Shown: positions 6,901 to 13,579 of the stretch, in pieces | How positions within the stretch are numbered: position 1 is the stretch's first letter | Layout of the letters: each line of letters opens with the position of its first letter | Notes under the pieces: model-generated | What the model was told of the DNA's origin: nothing | The model's input: only the letters and a program-made list of their open reading frames with translations | The model's database searches: none | NCBI GenBank assembly: GCA_016765235.1 | Contig: JAESQH010000027.1 | Span: 37,330-50,908 of the forward strand | Direction of reading: 5' to 3' | Source of the DNA: Paracoccaceae bacterium | Lineage (GTDB): Bacteria; Pseudomonadota; Alphaproteobacteria; Rhodobacterales; Rhodobacteraceae | DNA: 13,579 nucleotides | Position numbers and translations under genes: made by a program

Positions 6901-7263
6901 CTACCAACCCATCGCCAGCGCATTTTCCAGAATTTCCGCGCTACCCTGGCGATCGACCAAGACCATATCAAAGCGGGTTTCGGCGTTCAGGCCTGCACCG
7001 CTTTCGGCCTAGTATACCTGCGCGACGTTGAACATGCGTTCAATTTGGTTGGGGGATAGCGACAGTGCTGCCGCGTCTAGCGTTTTTCGGGCCTTCACTT
7101 CTACAAACACGATCCGCCCGTTGAGCGAGACGATCAGGTCGATCTCGCCCGCGGGCCGTTTCCAGCGGCGTTCCAGCACGCGGCCTTGTTGGGCCTCATA
7201 TAATCGCACCGCAATGTCTTCGGCGGCGGCGCCATTGTGGTAGGCCGTGCTGCCTGACCTCAT
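6901..7263 (-). pseudogene. yraN: YraN (UPF0102) family protein interrupted by an in-frame TAG
   Basis: Small predicted endonuclease-fold protein of unknown cellular role, usually next to rsmI. The frame starts at the ATG at 7263, overlapping the rsmI stop as ATGA, and shows the family core: AAAEDIA near 12-18, then GEIDLIV (39-45) and VFVEVKAR (52-59), which give a PD-(D/E)xK-like D42...E55-x-K57 set. After 84 codons it meets TAG at 7011-7009. The same frame then continues for 35 codons with the expected YraN C-terminus (RFDMVLVDRQGSAEILENA) to a TAG at 6903-6901, giving 120 codons in total, a normal length. Only one base change, for example TTG or CAG to TAG, separates it from an intact gene. 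It may be a recent nonsense mutation, a sequencing or assembly error, or a truncated but still folded protein. The core catalytic-like residues all lie before the stop. Confidence 0.85.
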
Positions 7264-8114
7264 TTCAGCTCCAACGCGCGGGCGTAAAGCAGTTTGCGGG
7301 GGAGATCCAAAGCCTCGGACACCTCCCTTGCAGCATCTTTGACAGATTGGGTCTTCAACGCGGACAGCAGCGCTGTGTCGATATCTTGTTCCGAGGCGGC
7401 CTCGTTAATCGGTGGGCCGACCACGATAACCACCTCGCCTTTTGGTGCCGCTTCGCCGCCATATTGTTCTGCGAGATCGGCCAAAGTTCCTCGGCGGACT
7501 TCCTCGAACTTTTTGGTTAATTCCCGACACACCGCCACGCGCCGACCGCCGCCGAAGGCGGCCACCATTGCCGTTAGGCAATCTGCAAGGCGGCGGGGGG
7601 ATTCGTAGAATACCAGTGTTGCAGGAACGTTTGTGAATTCCGCCAGAAACTTGGCCTTTGCGACCGATTTCACAGGTGGAAACCCTGCGAACAGGAACCG
7701 ATCCGTCGGCAACCCGGCGACAGCCAATGCCGCCAGTAACGCGGATGCACCAGGGGCGGCGGTTACCGGCAAGCCTTCATCAATGGCGTCTGCCGCCAAC
7801 CGATACCCCGGATCGGCGATCAACGGGGTTCCTGCGTCGGACACATATGCCACGGATTTACCCGCCCTGATCGCCGCCATAATACGAGGGCGCTGGGCAG
7901 GGCCGTTGTGGTCATGGTAAGGCATCAAGGGGCGTCCGTTCAGCTTAACCCCATGAATATCCATCAGTTTTCGTGTGTTTCGCGTGTCTTCGGCCGCCAA
8001 CACATCAGCGTTTGTCAGAATATCCAGCGCCCGTAGCGTGATATCGGACGCCGTACCGATTGGTGTGGAAACCAGATACAGTCCCGCAGTAAGCGTTGGT
8101 GTTATGCTAGACAA
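7260..8114 (-). CDS. rsmI: 16S rRNA (cytidine1402-2'-O)-methyltransferase
   Basis: SAM-dependent methyltransferase of the TP (tetrapyrrole) methylase fold that adds the 2'-O-methyl group to C1402 in the decoding centre of 16S rRNA. It has 284 residues, like E. coli RsmI at 286. Motifs in order are GLYLVSTPIGTASDITLRAL (11-30), AAEDTRNTRKL (40-50), YVSDAGTPLIADPG (90-103), the PGASALLAAL segment (121-130) and FYESPRRL. A GEVVIVVGPP strand lies near the C-terminal third. The start is TTG at 8114: an in-frame TAG lies two codons upstream, no ATG precedes the GLYLVSTPIG core, and AAGGA plus AGGG stand 10 and 4 bases upstream. The stop overlaps the yraN ATG by four bases. Divergent from the PBP-activator gene, an arrangement related to E. 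coli yraL-yraM-yraN. Confidence 0.96.
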   Translation of the reverse strand: MSSITPTLTAGLYLVSTPIGTASDITLRALDILTNADVLAAEDTRNTRKLMDIHGVKLNGRPLMPYHDHNGPAQRPRIMAAIRAGKSVAYVSDAGTPLIADPGYRLAADAIDEGLPVTAAPGASALLAALAVAGLPTDRFLFAGFPPVKSVAKAKFLAEFTNVPATLVFYESPRRLADCLTAMVAAFGGGRRVAVCRELTKKFEEVRRGTLADLAEQYGGEAAPKGEVVIVVGPPINEAASEQDIDTALLSALKTQSVKDAAREVSEALDLPRKLLYARALELK

Positions 8115-8129
8115 TTTACCCTAATCCTT
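8115..8129 (-). promoter_or_regulatory. Ribosome binding site fixing the TTG start of rsmI
   Basis: The minus strand reads AAGGATTAGGGTAAA directly before TTG at 8114. AGGG is 4 bases and AAGGA 10 bases from the start; the second has the better spacing. Together with the in-frame TAG just upstream, this makes TTG the only reasonable start for a full-length RsmI. Confidence 0.65.
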
Positions 8130-8221
8130 GTTCAAAGCTGCCGTTTACTTGTGGCATCCCGCGCCTTAACCTTGCGCCCTAATTCGAGTCTATCTAGACG
8201 CACCTGATTTTGCGAGGCACT

Positions 8222-9406
8222 ATGTTAAAATTTCGTTTATCCTTTTCCCGCTTTTTGCGGCCCGTATTGCTGGGGCTCACGGCGTTAACCATTTCCGCCT
8301 GTGCAGGCGGATTGCAAGGGCCAAGCTCCGCAGTGGATCCAACCAAGCCGGTTATTGTGGCGATGATGGTGCCTTTTGGTTCTGGCGAAGCCGCGAATGA
8401 CCAGTTGGCGCAAAATCTTGTTAACGCGGCGAATATGGCAACGCGGGACTTGCAAGGTGCCGTGATTGATCTGCGGATTTACGAGTCAGGGACTGACCCC
8501 GTCCGTGCGGCGACCGAAGCCGAGCGTGCGATTGCGGAAGGCGCCCAAATCATCATCGGCCCGCTTTTTTCCAGTGCAACCAGTGCGGCTGCGGCTGTGG
8601 CGCGCCTTGAGGGTGTGAACGTGATTAGCTTCTCGAATAACGCCGCGATTGCCGGCGGAAACGTCTATATCATGGGTGTCACGTTCGAGGATGTGGCGAC
8701 ACGTCTTTACGGATACGTCGCTCGTAACGGCATGACGAACGTCGGTGTGGTTTATCCCGAAGGTGTTGAGGGCGAGGCAGGCCTGCGCGCGGCATCCAAT
8801 GCGGCGCGTAGTGTCGGGGCAACCCTGACGGCAGTTACGTCCTATCCATTGAATATGGAGGGGTTAAGCGAGGCCGCACCACTGATCGCCGAAACAATAA
8901 AAGCCAACGGTGTGCAGGCATTGTTGTTTACCGACACGCCAACGCGGGGGCTGCCGTTTATCGCGGCGGCACTTGGTTCCGAAGATGTTTCGCGGCTAAA
9001 TACCCAGTTTCTTGGTCTAACGCGTTGGGATAGTTCGACAGATTTGTTGTTACAGCCAAGCCTTCAGGACGGGTTGTTTGCTGTGCCCGATCCAGAGCTA
9101 ACTGCGCAGTTTAACGACCGATATCTGAACACCTACGGCACTGAACCCCATAACCTTGCGGCGATCGCATATGATGCGGTTGCCGTCGTTGGCGCGTTGA
9201 TTCGCAGTTCTGCCGCCGAAGGAGCAACAGATACGTTCTCGGCTGAGCGTCTGACCAATCCGGCAGGATTTATCGGTGCGAACGGTGTGTTCCGCTTTCG
9301 TGCTGATGGCCGGAACGAACGCGGTTTGGCGATCTTGAAAGTGGAGACAGGTTTGACCATTGAAGTCGACGCTGCGCCGCGTAACTTCGGCGGGTTCGGA
9401 TTCTAA
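8222..9406 (+). CDS. Penicillin-binding protein activator-like lipoprotein (LpoA/LppC-like, periplasmic-binding-protein fold)
   Basis: Predicted lipoprotein with a type 1 periplasmic-binding fold, of the class annotated in alphaproteobacteria as penicillin-binding protein activator. It has 394 residues. The N-terminus carries a lipoprotein signal: basic MLKFRLSFSRFLR, a hydrophobic stretch and a TISAC lipobox with Cys27 as the lipidated residue. Then follow VIVAMMVPFGSG, the GAQIIIGPLFSSATSAAAAV segment typical of the fold, ISFSNNAAIAGGNVYIMG, and NLAAIAYDAVAVVGALI near the C-terminus. It is shorter than E. coli LpoA and lacks its N-terminal helical-repeat domain, so the PBP-activating role is inferred from the fold and from its position beside rsmI and upstream of murJ. 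The ATG at 8222 has GAGG upstream; an in-frame TTG at 8210 is less likely. It could instead be a branched-chain amino-acid-type binding protein, but no transporter genes are adjacent. Confidence 0.82.
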   Translation: MLKFRLSFSRFLRPVLLGLTALTISACAGGLQGPSSAVDPTKPVIVAMMVPFGSGEAANDQLAQNLVNAANMATRDLQGAVIDLRIYESGTDPVRAATEAERAIAEGAQIIIGPLFSSATSAAAAVARLEGVNVISFSNNAAIAGGNVYIMGVTFEDVATRLYGYVARNGMTNVGVVYPEGVEGEAGLRAASNAARSVGATLTAVTSYPLNMEGLSEAAPLIAETIKANGVQALLFTDTPTRGLPFIAAALGSEDVSRLNTQFLGLTRWDSSTDLLLQPSLQDGLFAVPDPELTAQFNDRYLNTYGTEPHNLAAIAYDAVAVVGALIRSSAAEGATDTFSAERLTNPAGFIGANGVFRFRADGRNERGLAILKVETGLTIEVDAAPRNFGGFGF

Positions 9407-9410
9407 ACCT

Positions 9411-12197
9411 ATGGCTTTGGACATTGCGAAAATAAAAGTGGGGGGGCTGATCGGCTCCCCCATTGATGTGTTGGACCCGGATGTTATTCGTGCGCAACTG
9501 GCCGCGACCATGCAGGATGCTTTGGGCGCTGCCGACATTCGTGCACGTGCCGTTGTCGTCCTGAAGCAGGCGAACGCGGACGGGCGCGGTAGAATTGCGG
9601 CGGCGTTGCAAGATACCCCGCACGAGGCCCCCAAAGCCACCAAAGCCTATACCTACCTGACCGACGAAGTTGTCAAATTCGCCGTGGAAGTCGCCGTTCG
9701 TTGGTTGCATCCGCAATTCAATATGACGTTGGGCGAAAATATTACGGTGATGGCTGTGGGGGGGTATGGCCGCGCCGAGATGGCACCGTTTTCGGATGTC
9801 GATCTGCTGTTCCTGACGCCTTACAAACAAACCGCGTGGGGGGAGAGTGTGATTGAAAGCATCCTCTATACGCTTTGGGATTTGGGCCTGAAAGTCGGCC
9901 ACGCGGTGCGCACCGTCAACGATTGCATCCGGCTTGGGCGCGAGGATTTTACCATCCGCACAGCCCTGTTGGAAAACCGCTACATTACCGGCGATGAAAC
10001 GCTGGCCGTTTATCTTGAGGCCCGCCTCTGGCAGGAACTTTTCAAGGATACCGGCCCCGAATTCGTCGAGGCCAAGCTGGAAGAACGGGCCGTTCGGCAC
10101 AAACGCCATGGTTCCTCCCGCTATGTGGTTGAGCCGAACATCAAGGAAGGCAAAGGCGGATTGCGGGATTTGCAGACGCTGTTCTGGATCGCCAAATATC
10201 TGTACCACGCCAAGGATTCCGAAGAACTGATCGTCCACGGGGTGTTCACGCGGGAAGAATATAAAACCTTCATCGAGGCGGAGGCGTTTTTGTGGACAAT
10301 CCGCTGCCATTTGCACCTGATCGCGAACCGCGCCGTGGACCAACTGACGTTCGACATGCAGGTGGAGATCGCCGAGGCGCTGGGTTTCAAAGACACCGAA
10401 GGCCGCCGCGCTGTCGAGCATTTCATGCAGGTGTATTTCCGCCATGCAACCCATGTGGGAAACCTGACCCGTATTTTCCTGACCGCCCTTGAAGCGCGTC
10501 ACGTGAAAAAGCGCCCCAGCATCGGGCGCAAGATTTTGAACGTGTTCAGTTTTGGTCAAGACAAAGCCGCCAAGGGGTATAATATCCGGCATGGGCGTCT
10601 GGATATCGCCGACCCCGAGGCTTTTCTGGCGGACCCCGTAAACATCCTGCGCTTGTTTGACGAGGCGCTGCTTTCCGAAATCCTGATCCACCCCGACGCC
10701 ATGCGCCTGATCGCACGGAACTTGCATCTTATCGACGAAAACATGCGGCAAAACCCCGATGCACAGCAGATATTCATGAACATCCTGTTGGGCCACGGCA
10801 ACCCTGAACGCGGTTTGTTGCGGATGAACGAGCTGGGTGTTCTGGGCACGTTTATTCCCGAATTCGAACGCATTATCGCGATGATGCAGTTCAATATGTA
10901 CCACCACTACACGGTGGACGAACATACGATCCAGTGTATCTCCAACTTGGCGGGGATCGAGAACGGACAGCTGGTCGAGGATTTGCCCTTGGCCTCGGGC
11001 ATTCTGAAAAAAGGGGTGAACCGCAGGGTTCTCTATATTGCTTTGCTGTTGCATGACATTGGCAAGGGGTTGCCGGAGGCTCATGAGGTTGTCGGGGCAA
11101 GAATGGCACGGGTTATCGCGCCGCGTCTGGGGTTGAACCCCGCGGAATGCGAAACGGTGGAGTGGCTGGTGCTTAACCATTTGTTAATGTCGGACGTGGC
11201 CCAAAAGCGGGATTTGTCAGACCCCCGTACAGTGCGCGATTTCGCCAACGTCGTGCAAAGCAATACACGGTTGAAGCTGCTGTTGGCGTTAACGGTTTGT
11301 GACATTCGCGGCGTTGGGCCGGGGGTGTGGAACAACTGGAAAGCCATGCTGCTGCGTGATTTGTATGGCCAAACCCGCGATATGTTAATGAATGGTCAAC
11401 AAATCCACAGCGGCCCGAAACGCGAAGCCGAGGCGAAGGAGGCTTTGGTTGCAACGCTCACCGATTGGACGCCGGCGGATATCGAAGCCGAATGCGAACG
11501 GCATTACCGACCATATTGGCTGGGCCTCGATACCGAGACCCAGAAGATTTTTGCTGAATTGGCGCGCGGTGTTAAGGCGGGTGAACCCGTTAGCGATATC
11601 GTGCCGGACCCGTCCCGCGATGCGACGCGGGCGTGCTTTGTAATGCCCGACCACCCCGGTATTTTTGCGCGCTTCGCCGGTGCATTGGCACTGGCTGGCG
11701 CGAATGTCGTTGATGCGCGGACCTATACCAGTTCCGACGGATTGGCGACGGCGGTGTTCTGGATTCAGGACGGTGACGGCGCGCCTTACGACCAAACACG
11801 GTTGGCGCGGTTGCGGAAAATGATTTTGCGGATTTTGCAGGGCGAAGTGATTGCCCGCGATGCATTAAGATCAAAAGACAAGATCAAGAAGCGGGAGCGG
11901 GATTTCATCGTGCCGACCTCCGTTATATTTGACAATGACGGGTCCGAGATTTTCACGATTGTCGAGGTGGACACACGCGACCGACCCGGTTTGTTGTTCG
12001 ATCTGGCACGGACTTTGACGGATTGCGGGGCCTCGATTTCCTCGGCAATTATCGCCACTTACGGCGAACAAGCGGTGGATGCGTTTTACGTTAAGGATTT
12101 GTTTGGACTTAAGATTCATTCCAAAGACAAGCAGCACAAGATTGAAAAACGTCTGATTGCGGCGATTGAGCAGGGCCATAAAGGGGCAACCGAATGA
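9411..12197 (+). CDS. glnD: Bifunctional [protein-PII] uridylyltransferase / uridylyl-removing enzyme
   Basis: Nitrogen sensor that uridylylates PII proteins when glutamine is low and removes UMP when it is high, controlling glutamine synthetase and nitrogen genes. It has 928 residues from the chosen ATG, normal for alphaproteobacteria. Domains in order: nucleotidyltransferase with GGYGRAEMAPFSDVDLLFL from 117, holding the G-G...S-D-x-D metal site; the GKGGLRDLQTLFWIAKYLY segment; the HD domain for UMP removal with YHHYTVDEHTIQCI and LLHDIGKG (His548-Asp549); and two ACT domains, from about 742 (MPDHPGIFARFAGALALAGA) and about 847 (VDTRDRPGLLFDLARTL), which sense glutamine. The frame is open to 9360, but earlier codons overlap the lipoprotein gene; the ATG lies 4 bases after that gene's stop. 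The end overlaps murJ as ATGA. All key motifs are intact. Confidence 0.97.
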   Translation: MALDIAKIKVGGLIGSPIDVLDPDVIRAQLAATMQDALGAADIRARAVVVLKQANADGRGRIAAALQDTPHEAPKATKAYTYLTDEVVKFAVEVAVRWLHPQFNMTLGENITVMAVGGYGRAEMAPFSDVDLLFLTPYKQTAWGESVIESILYTLWDLGLKVGHAVRTVNDCIRLGREDFTIRTALLENRYITGDETLAVYLEARLWQELFKDTGPEFVEAKLEERAVRHKRHGSSRYVVEPNIKEGKGGLRDLQTLFWIAKYLYHAKDSEELIVHGVFTREEYKTFIEAEAFLWTIRCHLHLIANRAVDQLTFDMQVEIAEALGFKDTEGRRAVEHFMQVYFRHATHVGNLTRIFLTALEARHVKKRPSIGRKILNVFSFGQDKAAKGYNIRHGRLDIADPEAFLADPVNILRLFDEALLSEILIHPDAMRLIARNLHLIDENMRQNPDAQQIFMNILLGHGNPERGLLRMNELGVLGTFIPEFERIIAMMQFNMYHHYTVDEHTIQCISNLAGIENGQLVEDLPLASGILKKGVNRRVLYIALLLHDIGKGLPEAHEVVGARMARVIAPRLGLNPAECETVEWLVLNHLLMSDVAQKRDLSDPRTVRDFANVVQSNTRLKLLLALTVCDIRGVGPGVWNNWKAMLLRDLYGQTRDMLMNGQQIHSGPKREAEAKEALVATLTDWTPADIEAECERHYRPYWLGLDTETQKIFAELARGVKAGEPVSDIVPDPSRDATRACFVMPDHPGIFARFAGALALAGANVVDARTYTSSDGLATAVFWIQDGDGAPYDQTRLARLRKMILRILQGEVIARDALRSKDKIKKRERDFIVPTSVIFDNDGSEIFTIVEVDTRDRPGLLFDLARTLTDCGASISSAIIATYGEQAVDAFYVKDLFGLKIHSKDKQHKIEKRLIAAIEQGHKGATE

Positions 12198-13579
12198 GCC
12201 GCCCAATCCGCCTGATGTCAGGGTTTTTCACTGTCGGCGGGTGGACATTGATCAGCCGTGTTTTGGGGTTCGTCCGTGATATCATGATTGCGGCGTTTCT
12301 TGGCTCCGGTCCTGTTGCCGAGGCGTTTTTGATCGCGTTTTCCCTGCCCAACATGTTCCGTCGTTTCTTTGGTGAAGGCGCGTTTAACACTGCTTTCATT
12401 CCGCTGTTTTCCAAGAAGGTCGAGGGCGGCGAGGATGCCAAGCGTTTTGCCGAAGACGCGATGGCGGGCTTGGCGACGATCCTGATTGTTTTCACGGTTT
12501 TGGCGCAATTGTTGATGCCGTGGATGGTTTTGGCCATGGCCAGCGGGTTTGCCGCCGACACGCGGTTTGACCTGACCGTTGATTTCGCACAGGTGACGTT
12601 TCCTTACATTTTGTTCATCTCTATTGCCGCTTTGTTAAGCGGCGTGCTGAACTCGCTTGGCCGTTTCGCGGCGGCGGCGGCGGCCCCTGTGTTATTGAAC
12701 ATCATTCTGATTGGCACGATGTGGATCGCCTATAAAACCGGCGGTGACATCGGTTGGGCGCTGGTTCTGGGTGTTCCGATTGCCGGAATCGGGCAGATGG
12801 CGTTACTTTGGTGGGCGGCAGCAAAGGCTGGCATGAAGTTGCGGCTTCGGCTTCCGCGCTTGACGCCGGAGCTGAAACGCTTGGCGATTATCGCGGGGCC
12901 AGCGGCGCTTGCGGGCGGTGTCGTGCAGGTTAACCTTTTGGTAGGGCGGCAGGTCGCATCTTATTTTGACGGGGCGATTGCGTGGTTGAATTATGCGGAT
13001 CGCCTGTACCAACTGCCGCTTGGCGTCGTTGGCATCGCCATTGGCGTGGTGCTGTTGCCGGACCTGTCACGCCGCCTTCGCGCGGGCGATGAAGTTGGCA
13101 GCCAGAACAGCGTTAATCGCGCGGCGGAGTTCACGTTATTGCTGACTTTGCCAGCGGCGGTGGCCTTGGTGGTTATTCCTTTCCCGATTGTTTCGGTCCT
13201 GTTCCAGCGCGGCGCGTTTGATGCGCAGGACGCATATGCGACGGCGTTGGCGGTGTCGATTTACGGGTTCGGGTTGCCCTCTTTCGTGTTGCACAAAGTG
13301 TTGTCGCCAATCTATTTCGCGCGGGAAGATACAAAGACACCGTTCCGCTTTGCGCTCGCTTCCATGGCGGTGAATCTGGTGCTGGCAGTGGGGCTGGCCT
13401 ATTGGTTCGGGTATCTGGCGGCGGCGATTGGTACGTCTGTGGCGGGCTGGGTAATGCTGATTTTACTGTGGCGTGGAACGCGGCATCTGGGCATTGCTGG
13501 CCAGATGGATGACCGACTGCGGCGCGTTCTGCCCAAGATTATTATCGCCAGCCTTGTGATGGGCGTGGCGGTTTGGGGC
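12194..13579 (+). CDS. murJ: Lipid II flippase MurJ (MviN), N-terminal part
   Basis: Integral membrane protein of the MOP superfamily that moves lipid II across the inner membrane for peptidoglycan synthesis. The frame is open to the end of the window, giving 462 residues of an expected 510 or so; only the last helices are missing. Family signs are SRVLGFVRDIMIAAFLG (21-37), LPNMFRRFFGEGAFNTAFIP (51-70), the loop arginines of the central cavity, NYADRLYQLPLGVVGIAIG, VLFQRGAFD and LSPIYFAREDTKTP. More than ten hydrophobic helices are evident. The ATG at 12194 overlaps the glnD stop by four bases and has AAGGGG upstream. The glnD-murJ pairing is common in Rhodobacterales, and the PBP-activator-like gene just before glnD adds a second cell-wall link to the likely operon. 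Confidence 0.96.
   Translation, partial: MSRPIRLMSGFFTVGGWTLISRVLGFVRDIMIAAFLGSGPVAEAFLIAFSLPNMFRRFFGEGAFNTAFIPLFSKKVEGGEDAKRFAEDAMAGLATILIVFTVLAQLLMPWMVLAMASGFAADTRFDLTVDFAQVTFPYILFISIAALLSGVLNSLGRFAAAAAAPVLLNIILIGTMWIAYKTGGDIGWALVLGVPIAGIGQMALLWWAAAKAGMKLRLRLPRLTPELKRLAIIAGPAALAGGVVQVNLLVGRQVASYFDGAIAWLNYADRLYQLPLGVVGIAIGVVLLPDLSRRLRAGDEVGSQNSVNRAAEFTLLLTLPAAVALVVIPFPIVSVLFQRGAFDAQDAYATALAVSIYGFGLPSFVLHKVLSPIYFAREDTKTPFRFALASMAVNLVLAVGLAYWFGYLAAAIGTSVAGWVMLILLWRGTRHLGIAGQMDDRLRRVLPKIIIASLVMGVAVWG

Noticed and set aside
8188..8199. GTCTA-TC-TAGAC inverted repeat between rsmI and the lipoprotein gene
   Set aside because: Arms of 5 bases are within chance expectation for a region of this size, and no promoter elements line up clearly with it.
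9270..11180. A 636-codon open frame on the minus strand opposite glnD
   Set aside because: It is antisense to a GlnD frame with every catalytic motif intact, its product resembles no family I know, and no ribosome site is evident. Long antisense frames are common opposite genes with strong codon bias.
1..13579. CRISPR arrays, insertion sequences, tRNA or rRNA genes, phage or defence genes
   Set aside because: I saw no direct-repeat/spacer pattern, transposase, tRNA-like T-loop sequence or defence-type protein on either strand.

Overview
The window looks like chromosomal DNA of a marine Rhodobacterales (roseobacter-type) alphaproteobacterium. The basis is the protein families, their close packing with ATGA and TGATG stop/start overlaps, a moderately high GC content, and gene pairings common in that group (rsmI-yraN-gshB beside a PBP-activator lipoprotein gene, and glnD followed by murJ). 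This is inference from recognised families; no database search was made.

Layout. Positions 1-2314, minus strand: the glycine cleavage operon gcvT-gcvH-gcvP, with gcvP cut by the window edge. Positions 2315-2495: a divergent control region with a plausible promoter for gcvT and two palindromes, but no recognisable glycine riboswitch. Positions 2496-4942, plus strand: glutaryl-CoA dehydrogenase (gcdH) and a MOFRL-family glycerate 2-kinase, overlapping by one base. Positions 4932-5558, minus strand: the decayed remains of a DUF255/YyaL-type thioredoxin-domain protein, with its middle lost and an in-frame TGA near its end. Positions 5559-5879: a non-coding stretch with several inverted repeats, one of which includes the gshB stop codon. 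Positions 5880-8114, minus strand: gshB, yraN (broken by an in-frame TAG) and rsmI (TTG start). Positions 8115-8221: a divergent intergenic region. Positions 8222-13579, plus strand: a PBP-activator-like lipoprotein gene, glnD and murJ (cut by the window edge), packed almost without gaps.

How the genes work together. GcvT, GcvH and GcvP oxidise glycine and pass a one-carbon unit to tetrahydrofolate. GcdH serves lysine/tryptophan or aromatic breakdown through glutaryl-CoA. The glycerate kinase returns glycerate, for example from glycine/serine/hydroxypyruvate metabolism, to glycolysis. RsmI modifies 16S rRNA, GshB makes glutathione, GlnD senses nitrogen through PII, and MurJ with the PBP-activator-like lipoprotein serves peptidoglycan synthesis.

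Almost everything is housekeeping. I found no new biological system. The points most worth a second look are the two reading frames interrupted by stops that retain family-like sequence beyond them (yraN and the DUF255 remnant, about 2 kb apart), the paired palindromes at the 3' end of gshB, and the palindromes in front of gcvT.
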